From Porphyra umbilicalis (lineage: Eukaryota > Rhodophyta > Bangiophyceae > Bangiales > Bangiaceae), in NCBI GenBank assembly GCA_002049455.2, contig KV918795.1, forward strand, positions 248,001-312,000: DNA of 64,000 nucleotides. The letters run 5' to 3'. The notes beneath the pieces are model-generated. The model had not been told where the DNA came from and made no database searches. It saw nothing but the letters and a program-made list of their open reading frames with translations. Of the stretch, positions 36,200 through 46,612 are shown one piece after another. Made by a program: the position numbers and the translations under genes. Position 1 is the stretch's first letter. Each line of letters opens with the position of its first letter.

Positions 36200-36870
36200 T
36201 TCGCAAGACCTGCGGCGCATATGTGCGGCGGACATAGAAAGAGGCGGGTTGCCGCCGTCGTCGGTATCCCCGGCGGCGGCTCTGCGTGTTGTGGGGGGGG
36301 CGGCGTACAAGGGAGGCTTCTACGTGATTTTGCTCCGCCGCCGGCGTTGACAAAACCGGCGGCGGGCGTGTCGTGCGGTGAGGGGAACTGGTGTGTTGCC
36401 GGCGGTGTCGGGATTGCCGGCAGCGGCCCTGCGTGTTGGAAGGGGGGCGGCGTGCAAGGGAGGCTTCTCTTTGTTTCTGCTCCGCCGCCAGCTGTGACAA
36501 GACCGGTGGCGGGCTGGTCAGGCGCGGAGGGGAACTGGTGAGTTGCCGCCGGTGTCGGTATCGCCGGCGGCGGCTGTGTGTGTTGAGGGGAGGGCAGCGT
36601 CCAAGGAAGGCAACTGAGGTTTCTTTCTCCGCCGCCGGCGTTGACAAGATTGACGGCGGGCGTGTCGCGCGGGAAGGGGTGCTGGTATGTTGCCGCCGGC
36701 GTCGGTATGGCTCGCGGCGGCTCTATGTTGACAGAGGGGGGGTGGGTAAGGGAGACGAAGACATTTTAGTGGCCAATCGCGGGCGTTGCCGCGACCGGCG
36801 GCCGGTGTTTGGAATGCGGAGGGGACCGGGCATGTTGCCGCCGGCGTTCGTGCGCCGACATGTGTGCGGG
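36200..36870. repeat. 147-bp tandem repeat, about five copies
   Basis: Matching points recur at 36204, 36351, 36498, 36645 and about 36790, giving periods of 147, 147, 147 and 145. Each unit carries a GCCGCCGGCG-type core and a 'caagaccggcggcgggc' landmark. The period is a multiple of three, so both strands stay open and translate into 49-residue repeats. The array lies between the convergent 3' ends of the two Harbinger genes. Confidence 0.85.
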
Positions 36871-37223
36871 GTTGAGCGCCCGTCGCGGGTGTTCGTGCGA
36901 GGATATCTTCAGTGGCAGGGAATGCGTGGAAAGCACGAGGGGTGTTGCGCATTCGTGGTAGGATGCGTTGTGAACAGAAGTAGGAAAAAATCTCCTGCCC
37001 AACGGGGAAAAAAACGTTTGGCGCGCTACAGAATAAAGCACATACACATGAAACACTACAGGGACTAGGAATGATAATCGTCCCCACTGGCCTATTGAAC
37101 AGCACAGTCGGCGTCGTCAACCGCCTTGCTGTGGTGCATGGGCACAAAGTACACCTCATCGTCATCATCCAAAGTATTCGACGCGGCAGCAAGTGCCGTC
37201 GCTGCCATCGCTTGCTTCGCCAC

Positions 37224-39053
37224 CTAGGACCGAGCGCCACGGCTTGGCGTGCCTGGGCCTATCGTCTTGGGGGCAGGAACAGTAGTCGCAGGCGCCGCCG
37301 GCGTGTTTTCCCAAGACGCCGGCGGCGATTGAACCTCGAACTCTACTGCCGGCGGCTTGTTGCCGACCGGCGGCGGCGATTGCACCTCCGACACGGCCAC
37401 CGGAGCGGTCGACGACGCCGCGTCCGTCGCCAAGGCGGCGGCCGCCCCCGCCAGGCCTGACGACATCGCCGCCGGGGACAAGGACAGGTCAATGCCAGCC
37501 GCCGTCATCAGCTTTCGCTCGTGCATCTTGCGGAAGGCAATCGCCTTCGGGGTGTCGCGCATCTCCGCGGTGTTGAAAAATGCCACAGTTGTCCGCTCCG
37601 TCGTTGCCCGCGCCAGTGCCAGAAGAGCGTCCGACCTGTCCTCGAGCGTCCGCGACGCGCAGATGTCCTCACTCATCTCCCGCTTGGACGCCTTGGAACC
37701 GCGCGGACGTAACTGGAAGACACTTGCCGCCGGCAGCCCGTTCTCCGCGTCTTCCGTGTCGCTTTAGGTGCACGGCCGACGGCAGACGAGCTTGAGGAGC
37801 CGGCACCGCCAGCGCCGCCGTCTGAGGCGGCGGCCTCGGCGGCGCCGCTTAACTTGTCGAAGGGGCGTCACACCCGCCAACACGTCAACCACGGTCAGGT
37901 CGTCTGTTTTTCCTTCCGCTTCGTTGTTTTGCCCTTCGCTTTGTCAGATGCCCGGTCCTTCCGCATCGCCTCGTAAATGTTGAGCCCGCCAAACCGGGCC
38001 ACAGTGGCGCTGATCAAGTCCTGGTCGCTCGGGTTGACTGTTAGCGACAGCCGCTTCACGGCCAGGTAGTGCGACCCAAACTCGCTCACCCCCCTCAGGA
38101 TCTTGTCACACTGCTTCTGCACCCCCCCGACACCGCGCGCGGTGCGCCGTCGTGCGTCAGGGCGACCGCCCAATATGCGTGTTCACTCCCCTACCACCTC
38201 CGCCAAAAATGATGTCCCAGTCTGGTCCGATCCCTTCACATCGTCCAATGATGAAGACAGGTAGGCCGTGCTCAGGGCCACACGCTCCTCGTCCGTCCAG
38301 CTAAGCCCAGTCCCCATGGCAGCCGGCGCGTAGGTTGCGGCAAGCAGATCGGTGCCCTCGCCACCACCCACAGGTGGGAAGGGGACATGAACGGCCCGCC
38401 TTGGAGACCGCCTGGGCAGACGTGTAACCGACGCCGGCTTTCAAGAGAGGAGCAGCAGCCGGCGCCGCTTCCCCGTCAGTCCGGGGCGCGGCGCCGCAGG
38501 TACCGGCGGCGGGTGACGCGCCGCCGCCGGCTCGAGGCGATTTTCCGCCGCCGGCTTTCGGGGATGTAGCAACAGCCAGCGGCGCTTGTCCACTCGTGCG
38601 GGGCCCATCGCGGCCGGTACCGGCGGCCGGTGACGCGCCCTCGCCGGCTAGCGGTGGTCAAGCATCAGCCGGCGGCACTTGACCGTCAGTGCGTGCCTCG
38701 TCGCCGCCCGTTGCGCCGGCTGGTGGAGCGACGCTGCCTGCTAGAGACGATGCGCCACCGCCGGCTTGCGGGAGAGAAGTAGCAGCCGGCGGCTCGTGTC
38801 CGTCAGGGCGGAGCGCGTCGCCGCCGGCTTGAGACGAACGGCCGCCGCAGGCTTCTGGGGACGGGACAACAGCCGGTGGCGCTTGTTCATCTGTGCGGGG
38901 CGCGTCGCTGCCGGCTGGAGACGATTCGCCGCCGCCGGATTGCGGGGACGTGGAAACAGCCGGCGAAGCTTGCTCGTCAGTGCGGGGGGCGTCGCCGCCG
39001 ATATATGCGGCCGGTGATGCGCCGCCGCCGGTCCTTTCCGGTGGGGAGCCCAT
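37224..39053 (-). pseudogene. Harbinger accessory protein: Pro/Ala repeats, Myb/SANT, NAM-associated domain
   Basis: The likely start is the Met of 'MGSPPERTGGG' at 39053. An N-terminal arm (39053-38400) of Pro/Ala/Gly-rich repeats follows, with a basic 29-residue (87-bp) unit such as 'GGDAPRTDEQASPA'. A Myb/SANT-like domain lies at 38371-38183 ('LSWTDEERVALSTAYLSSS', 'GSDQTGTSF'), continuing after an in-frame stop as 'GVGGVQKQCDKILRGVSEFG' and 'IYEAMRKDRASDKAKGK'. The C-terminal part (about 37710-37500) resembles the NAM-associated domain: 'RPRGSKASKREMSED' and 'FFNTAEMRDTPKAIAFRKMH'. At least one stop and more than one frame change separate the blocks, unless introns are present. In PIF/Harbinger elements this partner binds the transposon ends and helps transposase enter the nucleus. 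Confidence 0.72.
38450..39040 (-). repeat. 87-bp-based coding minisatellite
   Basis: A 'CAGCCGGCGG'-type landmark recurs at about 38457, 38573, 38668, 38783, 38870 and 38957. The last intervals are 87 bp; the others are longer by whole or partial inserts. It encodes the Pro/Ala arm of the accessory protein. Confidence 0.75.
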
Positions 39054-39595
39054 GGAAATAAAAAAGCAGGGTCGTGCCCTGCACCACGGGCTCTTGTTGA
39101 TGCTGTTCACCGCGGTATTGTGTTGAAAGAGCTTCCATACCTTGCAGTATACCCCGTCCGTTCGGTACATGCGTCTACGTTCAAGTCCGTACTCGTGACG
39201 AATGAGGACGCCCAGTCGCCCCGGCTGTACCTGCCAGATGACGGACGTCGGGGAAATGCGGTGGCCCTTGAAACATGGGTGCCGCGCGGATCGGGCAGCA
39301 CGTCGACGGTATTGCGCAACACGGCCGGGCCTGTCGTGCGTTTTGCGTCGCCAAATCTATCACGTACGGGTATTGACACTAGGACACGTCCTTTGGAAGA
39401 ATAAATAACATGGTTTGTCTCTCTTTTTGTCTGGTACATGCAGTCGTACGTGGAACGGGTACATTCATCGGTGCCAGATTGCCTGTATTGTGTTCATTCA
39501 GACGACTGCAGAAATACCCTCAGCACGGGGAGGCCAACGGGGGGTATTCACAAATCGCGAGAGTCCGTGTCACGATATTAGGTCGAATCGAGGAG
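39054..39595. other. 540 bp between Harbinger accessory gene and the mosaic array
   Basis: AT-richer than both sides. It presumably contains the promoter of the minus-strand accessory gene. A 94-codon plus-strand ORF (39120-39404) is unrecognised. No repeat match was seen. Confidence 0.4.
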
Positions 39596-42500
39596 GCGAC
39601 GACAACAGGCGTTTGCAGGCGCTGCGCTGCCACCCGACGGCCGAGGGGGAGGCGGCCCTCCCCCCCGGACCCCCCCCACCCCGCCTCCCGGCGGCCGGGG
39701 GAAAGGCGGCCCTTCCCCCCGGACCCCCCCTACCCCGCCACCCGGCGGCTGGGGGGGAGGTGGCCCTCCTCCCCGGACCCCTCCACTCCGCAACCCGGCG
39801 GCCCCCCCACCCCGACCCCCAGCAGCCAGTGGCAAATGGCCCTGGCGCTGCGCCGCTCGCAGTCGCCCTGCCGTTCATTCCGACGACCTGGCGCTGCGCT
39901 GTTCGCCGAAATTCTGCGCCATCCCGACGCTCCTCCATTTTTTTGTTTTTGGACGGCCTCGCGCTGCGCCGCTCGCGGATCTGGGTGGAGTTGACGCGGG
40001 CGTGCAAGCATGTCCTTAGAGTGTTTGTGGTGGGAATGCGCCGAAACTCTGGGCGCTCGCGCAATCCATGTGTTTGCCGATGTAGCCCCTGTGCGAAACT
40101 CGGTCGCGGGCATCGCCTTGGGATATACTTGATCCAGGCGTGCAGGCAGGTCCCTAGAATGTTTGTCGTCGGAATGCGCTGAAAATCTGGGCCATCGCGC
40201 AATTCATTTCTTTGTCATTGTAGCCCGTGTGCGAAACCCGATCGCTGGCATCCCACTGGGATGTCTTTGATACGGGTGTGCGTGCAGGTCCTTAGAATGT
40301 TGGTGGTCGGAATGCGCCAAACACCTGGGCCGTGGCAAATATATTTGTTTGACATTGAAGCTTATGTATGCGACCCTATCGCGAGCGTCTCATTGGGGAG
40401 CTGCACAGACACACAGACAGATACACATGTGGCCCACCGCGAGCATTATATCATGGGATAGGTAGGACCCGCGCGGGCTCTGAGAGCCCACTGTCAATTG
40501 AGGCGCATTTTCTCTCATGCCGCGCAGAAGCGTTTTGTTGAAATCGCCGGACGACTACGCGGCCCAGCTCATTTAATAGCTTGCAAACATTTGCCCGTGC
40601 CTCCCGCCTTTCCCCATGTGCGATGCTCAGATTTGTCCGTAGGGCAGCCGCTCCGGAGATACAGAGCGCCGAAGAGAGAGAAAAAGTGCCTTCAGGCAGA
40701 TAGAATCGGCTACTTTTCCAGAGAGAGAATAATTCGTTCTCCGTTGTGAGGATAGATGATTGTGGCGCGGCCTTATATGCCAAGGGAGGGGCGGCCCACC
40801 CCCCCCACACGCCACCCATCCGCCGTGGGGGAGGCGGCCCTCCCCCCCGGACCCCCCTCACCCCACCACCCCGCGGCCGGAGGCGAGGCGGCCCTCCCCC
40901 CGGCACCCCCCCCACCCCGCCTCCCAGCGGCCGGGGGCGAGGCGGCTCTCTTTCCCGGACCCCCCTCACCCCGCCACCAGCGGCCGGGAGGGAGGCGGCC
41001 CTCCTCCCAGACCCACCCCACGCCGCCACCCGGTGGCCGGGGGGGCGGTGGCCCTCCCCCCCGGACCCCCCCACCCCGTCACCCGGCGGCCCCCCAACCC
41101 CGCCACCCCTTAGCCGGTGGGAACGCGCCGTCGCGCTGCGCCGCTCGCCGCAAGGCTGGCGTTGAGACCGACGCTTTCGCGCTGCGCCGCTCGCCGAAAC
41201 GGCTAGCGGCACCGCTCCTGCGGAGCCGAGCGGTGCCGCTAGCGAGAGCCCACCATAGGGCGATGCGCACGTATCATATGCTCAACTGTGCCGGCGGCAC
41301 GCGTGCCAGGCGTTCGGCTCGACGCCCTCGCTCTGCGCCGCTCGCTGAAACGGACCCGCAAGGCCGAGCGGGGGCGCTAAATTCGACGCCCTCGCGCTGC
41401 GCTGGTCGCCGAAACTCTGGGCGTTCCCGATATTCCACTGATTGAACCAATTTGGTATACTGTAAGTCAGGCGCTTACGTCGACGGCCTCGCGCTGCGCT
41501 GCTTGCCGAAAAACTGGGCCTTCCCCAAAAATTCTCTGTTTTATTCATTTTAGAGAACTGTGAGTCAGGGGATCAATTCGACGGCCTCGCGCTGCGCCGC
41601 TCGCCGATCTGGATGGATTTAATCCGGGCATGCATGCAGGTCCTTAGAATATTTGTGGTCGGAATGCGCTGAAATTCTGGGCGTCCTCGCAATCCATTTG
41701 TTTGCCATTGTAGCCCATGTGCGCGACCCGATCGCAGGCGTCCCATTGGTGGGCTGCACATACAGACAGACAGACGCAAGTGGCCCACGGCGAGCTTTAT
41801 ATATTGGGACTATGTAGGACCCGAGCGGGCTCTCAGAGCCCACTCTCAATCGAGGCGCATTTTCTCACGTGCCGGACAGACGCGTTTTTTTGAACTCACC
41901 GGACGACGACGCGACCCAGCTCATTCAATAGCTTGCATACATTTGCCCATGCCTCCCCCCATCCCCCATTTGCGCTGCACAGATTTGTCCGAAAGGCAGC
42001 TGTTCCGAAAATACAGAGCGCCGAAAAAAGAGAAAAAGTGCCTTCAGGCCGATATAGTCGGCTACTTTTCCAGAGAGGGAATAATTCGTTCTCCGTTCTG
42101 AGGATAGATGATTGTGGCGCGGCCTTATATGCCGGACGAGGGGCGGCCCATCCCCCAAGACTCCCCCCACCCGCCACCCGGCGGCCGGGGGCGAGGCGGC
42201 ACTCCCCCCCGGACCCTTGCTCGCCGTCAGGAACTGATCAGGGCTCTGGATCCCGATCTTTAAAATGTTTGGCCGTGCAATGCCCTTGAAATGTGGGCCA
42301 TCTCGCGAATGTAGTTCCGAGGCCGCGCGCGGCGTTGCGATTGGCTGGTTTCGAAACGCGAATTACAGAGACATGTGGCCCACCGCGGGCTTTATATAGA
42401 GGGACTAGTCAGTACCAGCGGGCCCCGGGCGCCCGCAAATCCTATCCACTAACATAGTCATCAAGGTCGTTTCTCTCCACAGAAGCCTTTTTTTTCAATG

Positions 42501-45500
42501 GCAAAACGACGTCGGAAGCCAGCTCAGTCAATCGCTTGCAAATATTTGCCCATCCCCCCCCCCTTCTTCCGTTCGCACTGCACAGACTTGTCCGTAGGGC
42601 AGCCGTTCCGGGGATACGGAGCGTCATACAGAAAGAAAAAGTGCGTCCAGGCGATCGAAATCGGCAACTTTTCGAAAGAGAGAATACTTTGTTCTCTGTT
42701 CTGAGGACAGCTGATTGTGGCGCGGACTTGAATGACGGGGGGGAGGCGGCCCTCCCCACCGGACACCCCCCACCCCGTCAACCGGCAGCTGGGGTGTAGG
42801 CGACTCTTCACCCCAGACCCCCAAACACCACCACCAGGCGGACCAAGATAAAAAAAAAATTAAGAAGCCGGGGGAAAGGAGCGCCCGCGCTTCGACGCTC
42901 GCCGTCGGGTTGGTGTTCGCACTTATGCCCTCGCGCAGCGCTTCTCGCCGTAGCGCTGGCGTTTGGACGGACGCCCTTGTGCTGCGCGGCTCGCGCTCGC
43001 GTTCGGACGACCGCCACCGTGCTGCCGCGCGCACGCCCGCCCACACCTCGCCCGGGCCCCCCCATCCCGCCACCCTGCAGCCCCCCAACCCCACCACGCA
43101 GAATCCGGTGGGAAGGCGCGCTCGCGCTGCGCCGCTCGAGGTAGTGCTGGTGTTCGGACCGACGCCCTCGCGCTGCGTTTCTCGCCGTCAGGAATCGATC
43201 CGGGCGCTGGTTCCCGGTACTTTGAATGTTTGACCGTGCAATGCCCTGACAAATTGGGCCGTCTGGCGAATGTAGTTCCGAGGCCGCGCGCGGCATTGCG
43301 ATTGGCTGGTTCCGAAACGCAAATAATGCAAACATTTGCCCATGGCTCCCCCCTTCCCCCGTTTGCGCTGCTCAGGTTTGTCCCTAGGGCAGTTGTTTCG
43401 GAGATACAGAGCGTCGAAGAGAGGGAAAAAGTGTGTCCAGGCGGTCAGAATCGGCTTCATTAGAAAAAGAAGAACACATTGTTCTCTGTTGTGAGGACAG
43501 ATGATTGTGGCGCGGACTTGGATGCCAGGGGGGGGGCGGTCCTTCCCACCGAACCCCCCCACCCCGCCATTCGCCGGCCGGGGTGGAGCCGGCGCTCCAC
43601 CCCGGATCCCCCCACCCCGCCCCCCGCCGGCTCCCCCACCCCTTCACCCAGCAGCAAGTGGGAAAGCGCGCTCGCACTGCGCCGCTCGCTGTCGCGCTGG
43701 GTTTCGGACCAATGTCCTTGCGCTGCGCTGCTCGCCGTAGCGCTGGCGCTTGGACGGACGCCCTCGCGCTGCGCCGCTCGGGCTGGCGTTCGGCCGGACG
43801 CCCAGGTGCTGCCCCGCGACATCACCCGCCCCAACCCGCCCAGGCCCCCCCACCCCGCCACCCGACGGCCCCCCCACACCACCATGCAGCAGCCGGTGGG
43901 AAGGCGCGCTCGCGCTGCGCAGCTCGCGGTAGCGCTGGCGTTTGGACCGACGCCCTCGCGCTGTGTTTCTCGCCGTCAGGAATCGATCCGGGCGCTGGTT
44001 CCCGGTCCTTTTGAATGTTCTGCCGTGCAATGTTCTGACAATTTGGGCCGTCTGGCGAATGTAGTTCCGAGGCCGCGCGCGGCATTGCGATTGGCAGGTT
44101 CCGAAACGCAAATTATATCCACACATGTGGCCCACCGCGGGGTTTGTATAGAGGGACTAGGTAGGACCCGCGCGGGCTCTGAGAGCCCACTGTAAGTTGT
44201 GGCGCATTTCATGCATTGCCATTTGCCGTACCCCACCCACCCCGCCACCCAGCGGACGGCGGCCGGGAGGAAGGCGGCCCTCCCCCCCGGACCCCAACCA
44301 CCCCGCGACCTGGCGGCCGGGGATCAGGCGGCCCGCCCCCACGGACCGCTCCCACCCCGCCGCCAATCAGGCGGAGGGAAAGGCAGCCCTGCCCCACAGA
44401 CCTCCCCCGCCCCGCCACCCGACCGCCGCCGGGAAGGCGGCCCTGTCCACCGGACCCCCCCCATCCCGCCACCCCGCCACCCGGCGGCCGGGAGGGAGCC
44501 AGCCCTTCTCTTGCGGACCCCCCCGACCCCCCCACCCCGCCATTCGGCGGCCAGGGGGGAGGCGGCCGTCCCCTTGGGACCCCCCACACTTCGCAAGCTG
44601 GCGGCCGGGGGGGAAGGCGGCTCTCCGCTCCAGACCCTCCCACAGAGCCACCAGGCGGCCCCGCACCCCGCCACCCCGCAGCCAGTGAAAAGGCGGTCTC
44701 GCTCTGCGCCGCTCGCCGTAAAGCTGGCACTCGAACCGATGCCCTCGCGGTGCGCTGCTCGCCGAAACTCTGGGCCGTCCCGATTTTCCTCTGTTCGAAA
44801 CGATTGAAATCACTGTAACGCAGGCGTTCATTTCGACGGCCTCGCGCTGCGCCGCTCGCGGTGATCTGGATGTATTTGATCAAGGCGAGCACGCAACTCC
44901 TTACAATGTTTGTCGTCGGAATGCGCTGAAAGTCTGGGCCGTCGCGCAATCTATTTCTTTCCCAATGTAGCCCGTCTGCGAAACCCGATTGCGGCCATCC
45001 CACTGGGATGTATTTGATCCGGGTGTGCGTACCGGTCCTTAGAATGTTTGTGGTCGGAATGCGCTGAAAATCTGGGCGTTCGCGCAATCCTTTTGTTTGA
45101 CATTGTAGCCCGTGTGTGCGACCCTATCGCGAGCGTCCCATGAGGGGTCTGCACAGACACACAGACAGATATACATGTGGCCCACCGCGAGCTTTATATA
45201 AAGGCACTAGTCGGTACCAGCGGGCCCCAGGCGCCCACAAATCCTATCCATCAACAATGTCATCAAGATTGTAAGAAGAATCGGACACAGAAGAAATCGA
45301 GGAGGCCTCTTTCACATGCCCCACATACGCGTTGTTTTACATGGCCGGACAACACCGGAACCCAGCTCAATCGATAGCTTGCAAAAATTTGCCGATGCCC
45401 CCCGCCTTTCCCCGTTCTCGCTGCTCACATTCGTCCGCAAAGCAGCCGTTCCGGAGATACACAGAGTCGAAGAAAGAGAAAACGTGCGTCCAGGCTGTCG

Positions 45501-45606
45501 TAATCGGCTACTTTTCCAGAGAGAGAATAAAATGTTCTCTGTTATGATGAAATACTGCAACAAAAAGGAACTTGCGTCAAAAGAAATGAGGGAGGCCTCT
45601 CTCACA
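39596..45606 (+). repeat. mosaic repeat array, segment 1
   Basis: Interleaved modules. R is a 53-bp G/C block unit built on GGCGGCCCTCCCCCCCGGAC. S is a 46-bp unit on ACGCCCTCGCGCTGCGCTGC. T1 and T2 are alternative upstream modules. P is the promoter-like module. Q is a roughly 200-bp module from 'GCAAACATTTGCCC' to 'GATGATTGTGGCGCGG'. P copies have hairpins at 40475-40489, 41827-41841, 42418-42436, 44174-44188 and about 45219-45237. Q copies start at 40572, 41931, 42535, 43329 and 45374. T2 is repeated in tandem about three times at 40000-40400. Long ORFs here are translations of the GC-rich units. Confidence 0.85.
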
Positions 45607-46604
45607 TAGGGTTGTGCATCACGCCCCTTTTTGGGTGGCGAGGTGGGCGATGCACGCCTAATCACGCCCTCTTGCACGCTCCCAACATTGGCACACCCTT
45701 CTCACGCCCCTGATGTAACCCCAATGTTTTGACTCTTACTTGATAGGCGATTCAAAGTACCCAATATTCTTGCAGGTCGGATGGTTCAAAGGACCACAAA
45801 AATGCCAGAAAACATGGAGGAAACAGCTGCATGCAATATACTTTCTCGGCCTCTGTCACTCTGCCTCAAAGATACTTTGCAGCATCACGGGACGTCGGCT
45901 CGCCTTGCCTCCACCGGCCGCCCCACCGCCCGCAGTCCCACCCATCTCACCGCGCACAAAGCCAAAGCAGATGGTCATCAAATCAATCTCGGTCATGACC
46001 GCGGGGGCGTTCTCGTCGCCGGGACGACCAGCGTCCTGTCCAGAGACGCCGGCGCCAGCCGTGGCGCATCGGGCGACCTCCTCGTTCAGGAGGCGCGTGG
46101 CTCGCCGCCGGCGCCCCCTCCATCAGTGCCGTCGGCCTGGTCGTGGCTGGCGCGCGACGCGTCGCATTCAACGTCCTCATTGGCGCCCGTGTCGAGGAGC
46201 CCCTTTGCGTCCTCCCTGGCTGATGACAGCAGGTGGCCTTTGCTGTGCCTATCCTGCACAGATGGCGCCTGCGCATCATGGCGTCGAGCACCTTGTTTGT
46301 GGGCACACGACGGAAACGTTGTCCCCACGCCTCACAGCGTCGAGCACCTTCTTTGTGGACGCGCGACGGAGCAGTAAGACGCCGCGCTCTGAAAAAGTAA
46401 CGAAGATGGCACGGAACAGCACCAAAAAATATTCGGTGGACTGACGCACCAAGAGCGCATTTGAAATAATGTACATTTTTTTCAAGCACGCCCCAATCAC
46501 GCCCCAAAAGTTTTTGGCGTGCAGGGCGTGACGCGCCCAAAACTTGTGAAATTGCATGTCCAGGCGTGCAATTCAGCACGCCCCGGGCGTGTTGCACAAC
46601 CCTA
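45607..46604. mobile_element. hAT-like non-autonomous element, 998 bp
   Basis: The ends form an inverted repeat, TAGGGTTGTGCA(T/A)CACGCCC (left 45607 onward, right ending 46604). The flanking 8-mers are CTCTCACA (45599-45606) and CACCCACA (46605-46612), identical at six of eight positions. Array copies without the element, for example 45306-45322, read straight through 'ctcacatgcccc', which confirms the insertion point. An 8-bp duplication and a (C/T)AGGG start fit the hAT superfamily. No transposase domain is recognised inside. Confidence 0.8.
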
Positions 46605-46612
46605 CACCCACA

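Larger units (their letters stand above)
28930..39595. mobile_element. PIF/Harbinger transposon with two genes, interrupted by Copia
   Basis: The composite region contains a plus-strand DDE_Tnp_4 transposase (29273-36076) and a minus-strand Myb/SANT plus NAM-associated gene (37224-39053). This is the two-gene content typical of PIF/Harbinger elements. Terminal inverted repeats and the 3-bp target duplication were not found, so both outer borders are approximate. Removing the Copia insertion leaves about 5.7 kb, large for the superfamily. Much of the excess is GC-rich minisatellite. Confidence 0.65.
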
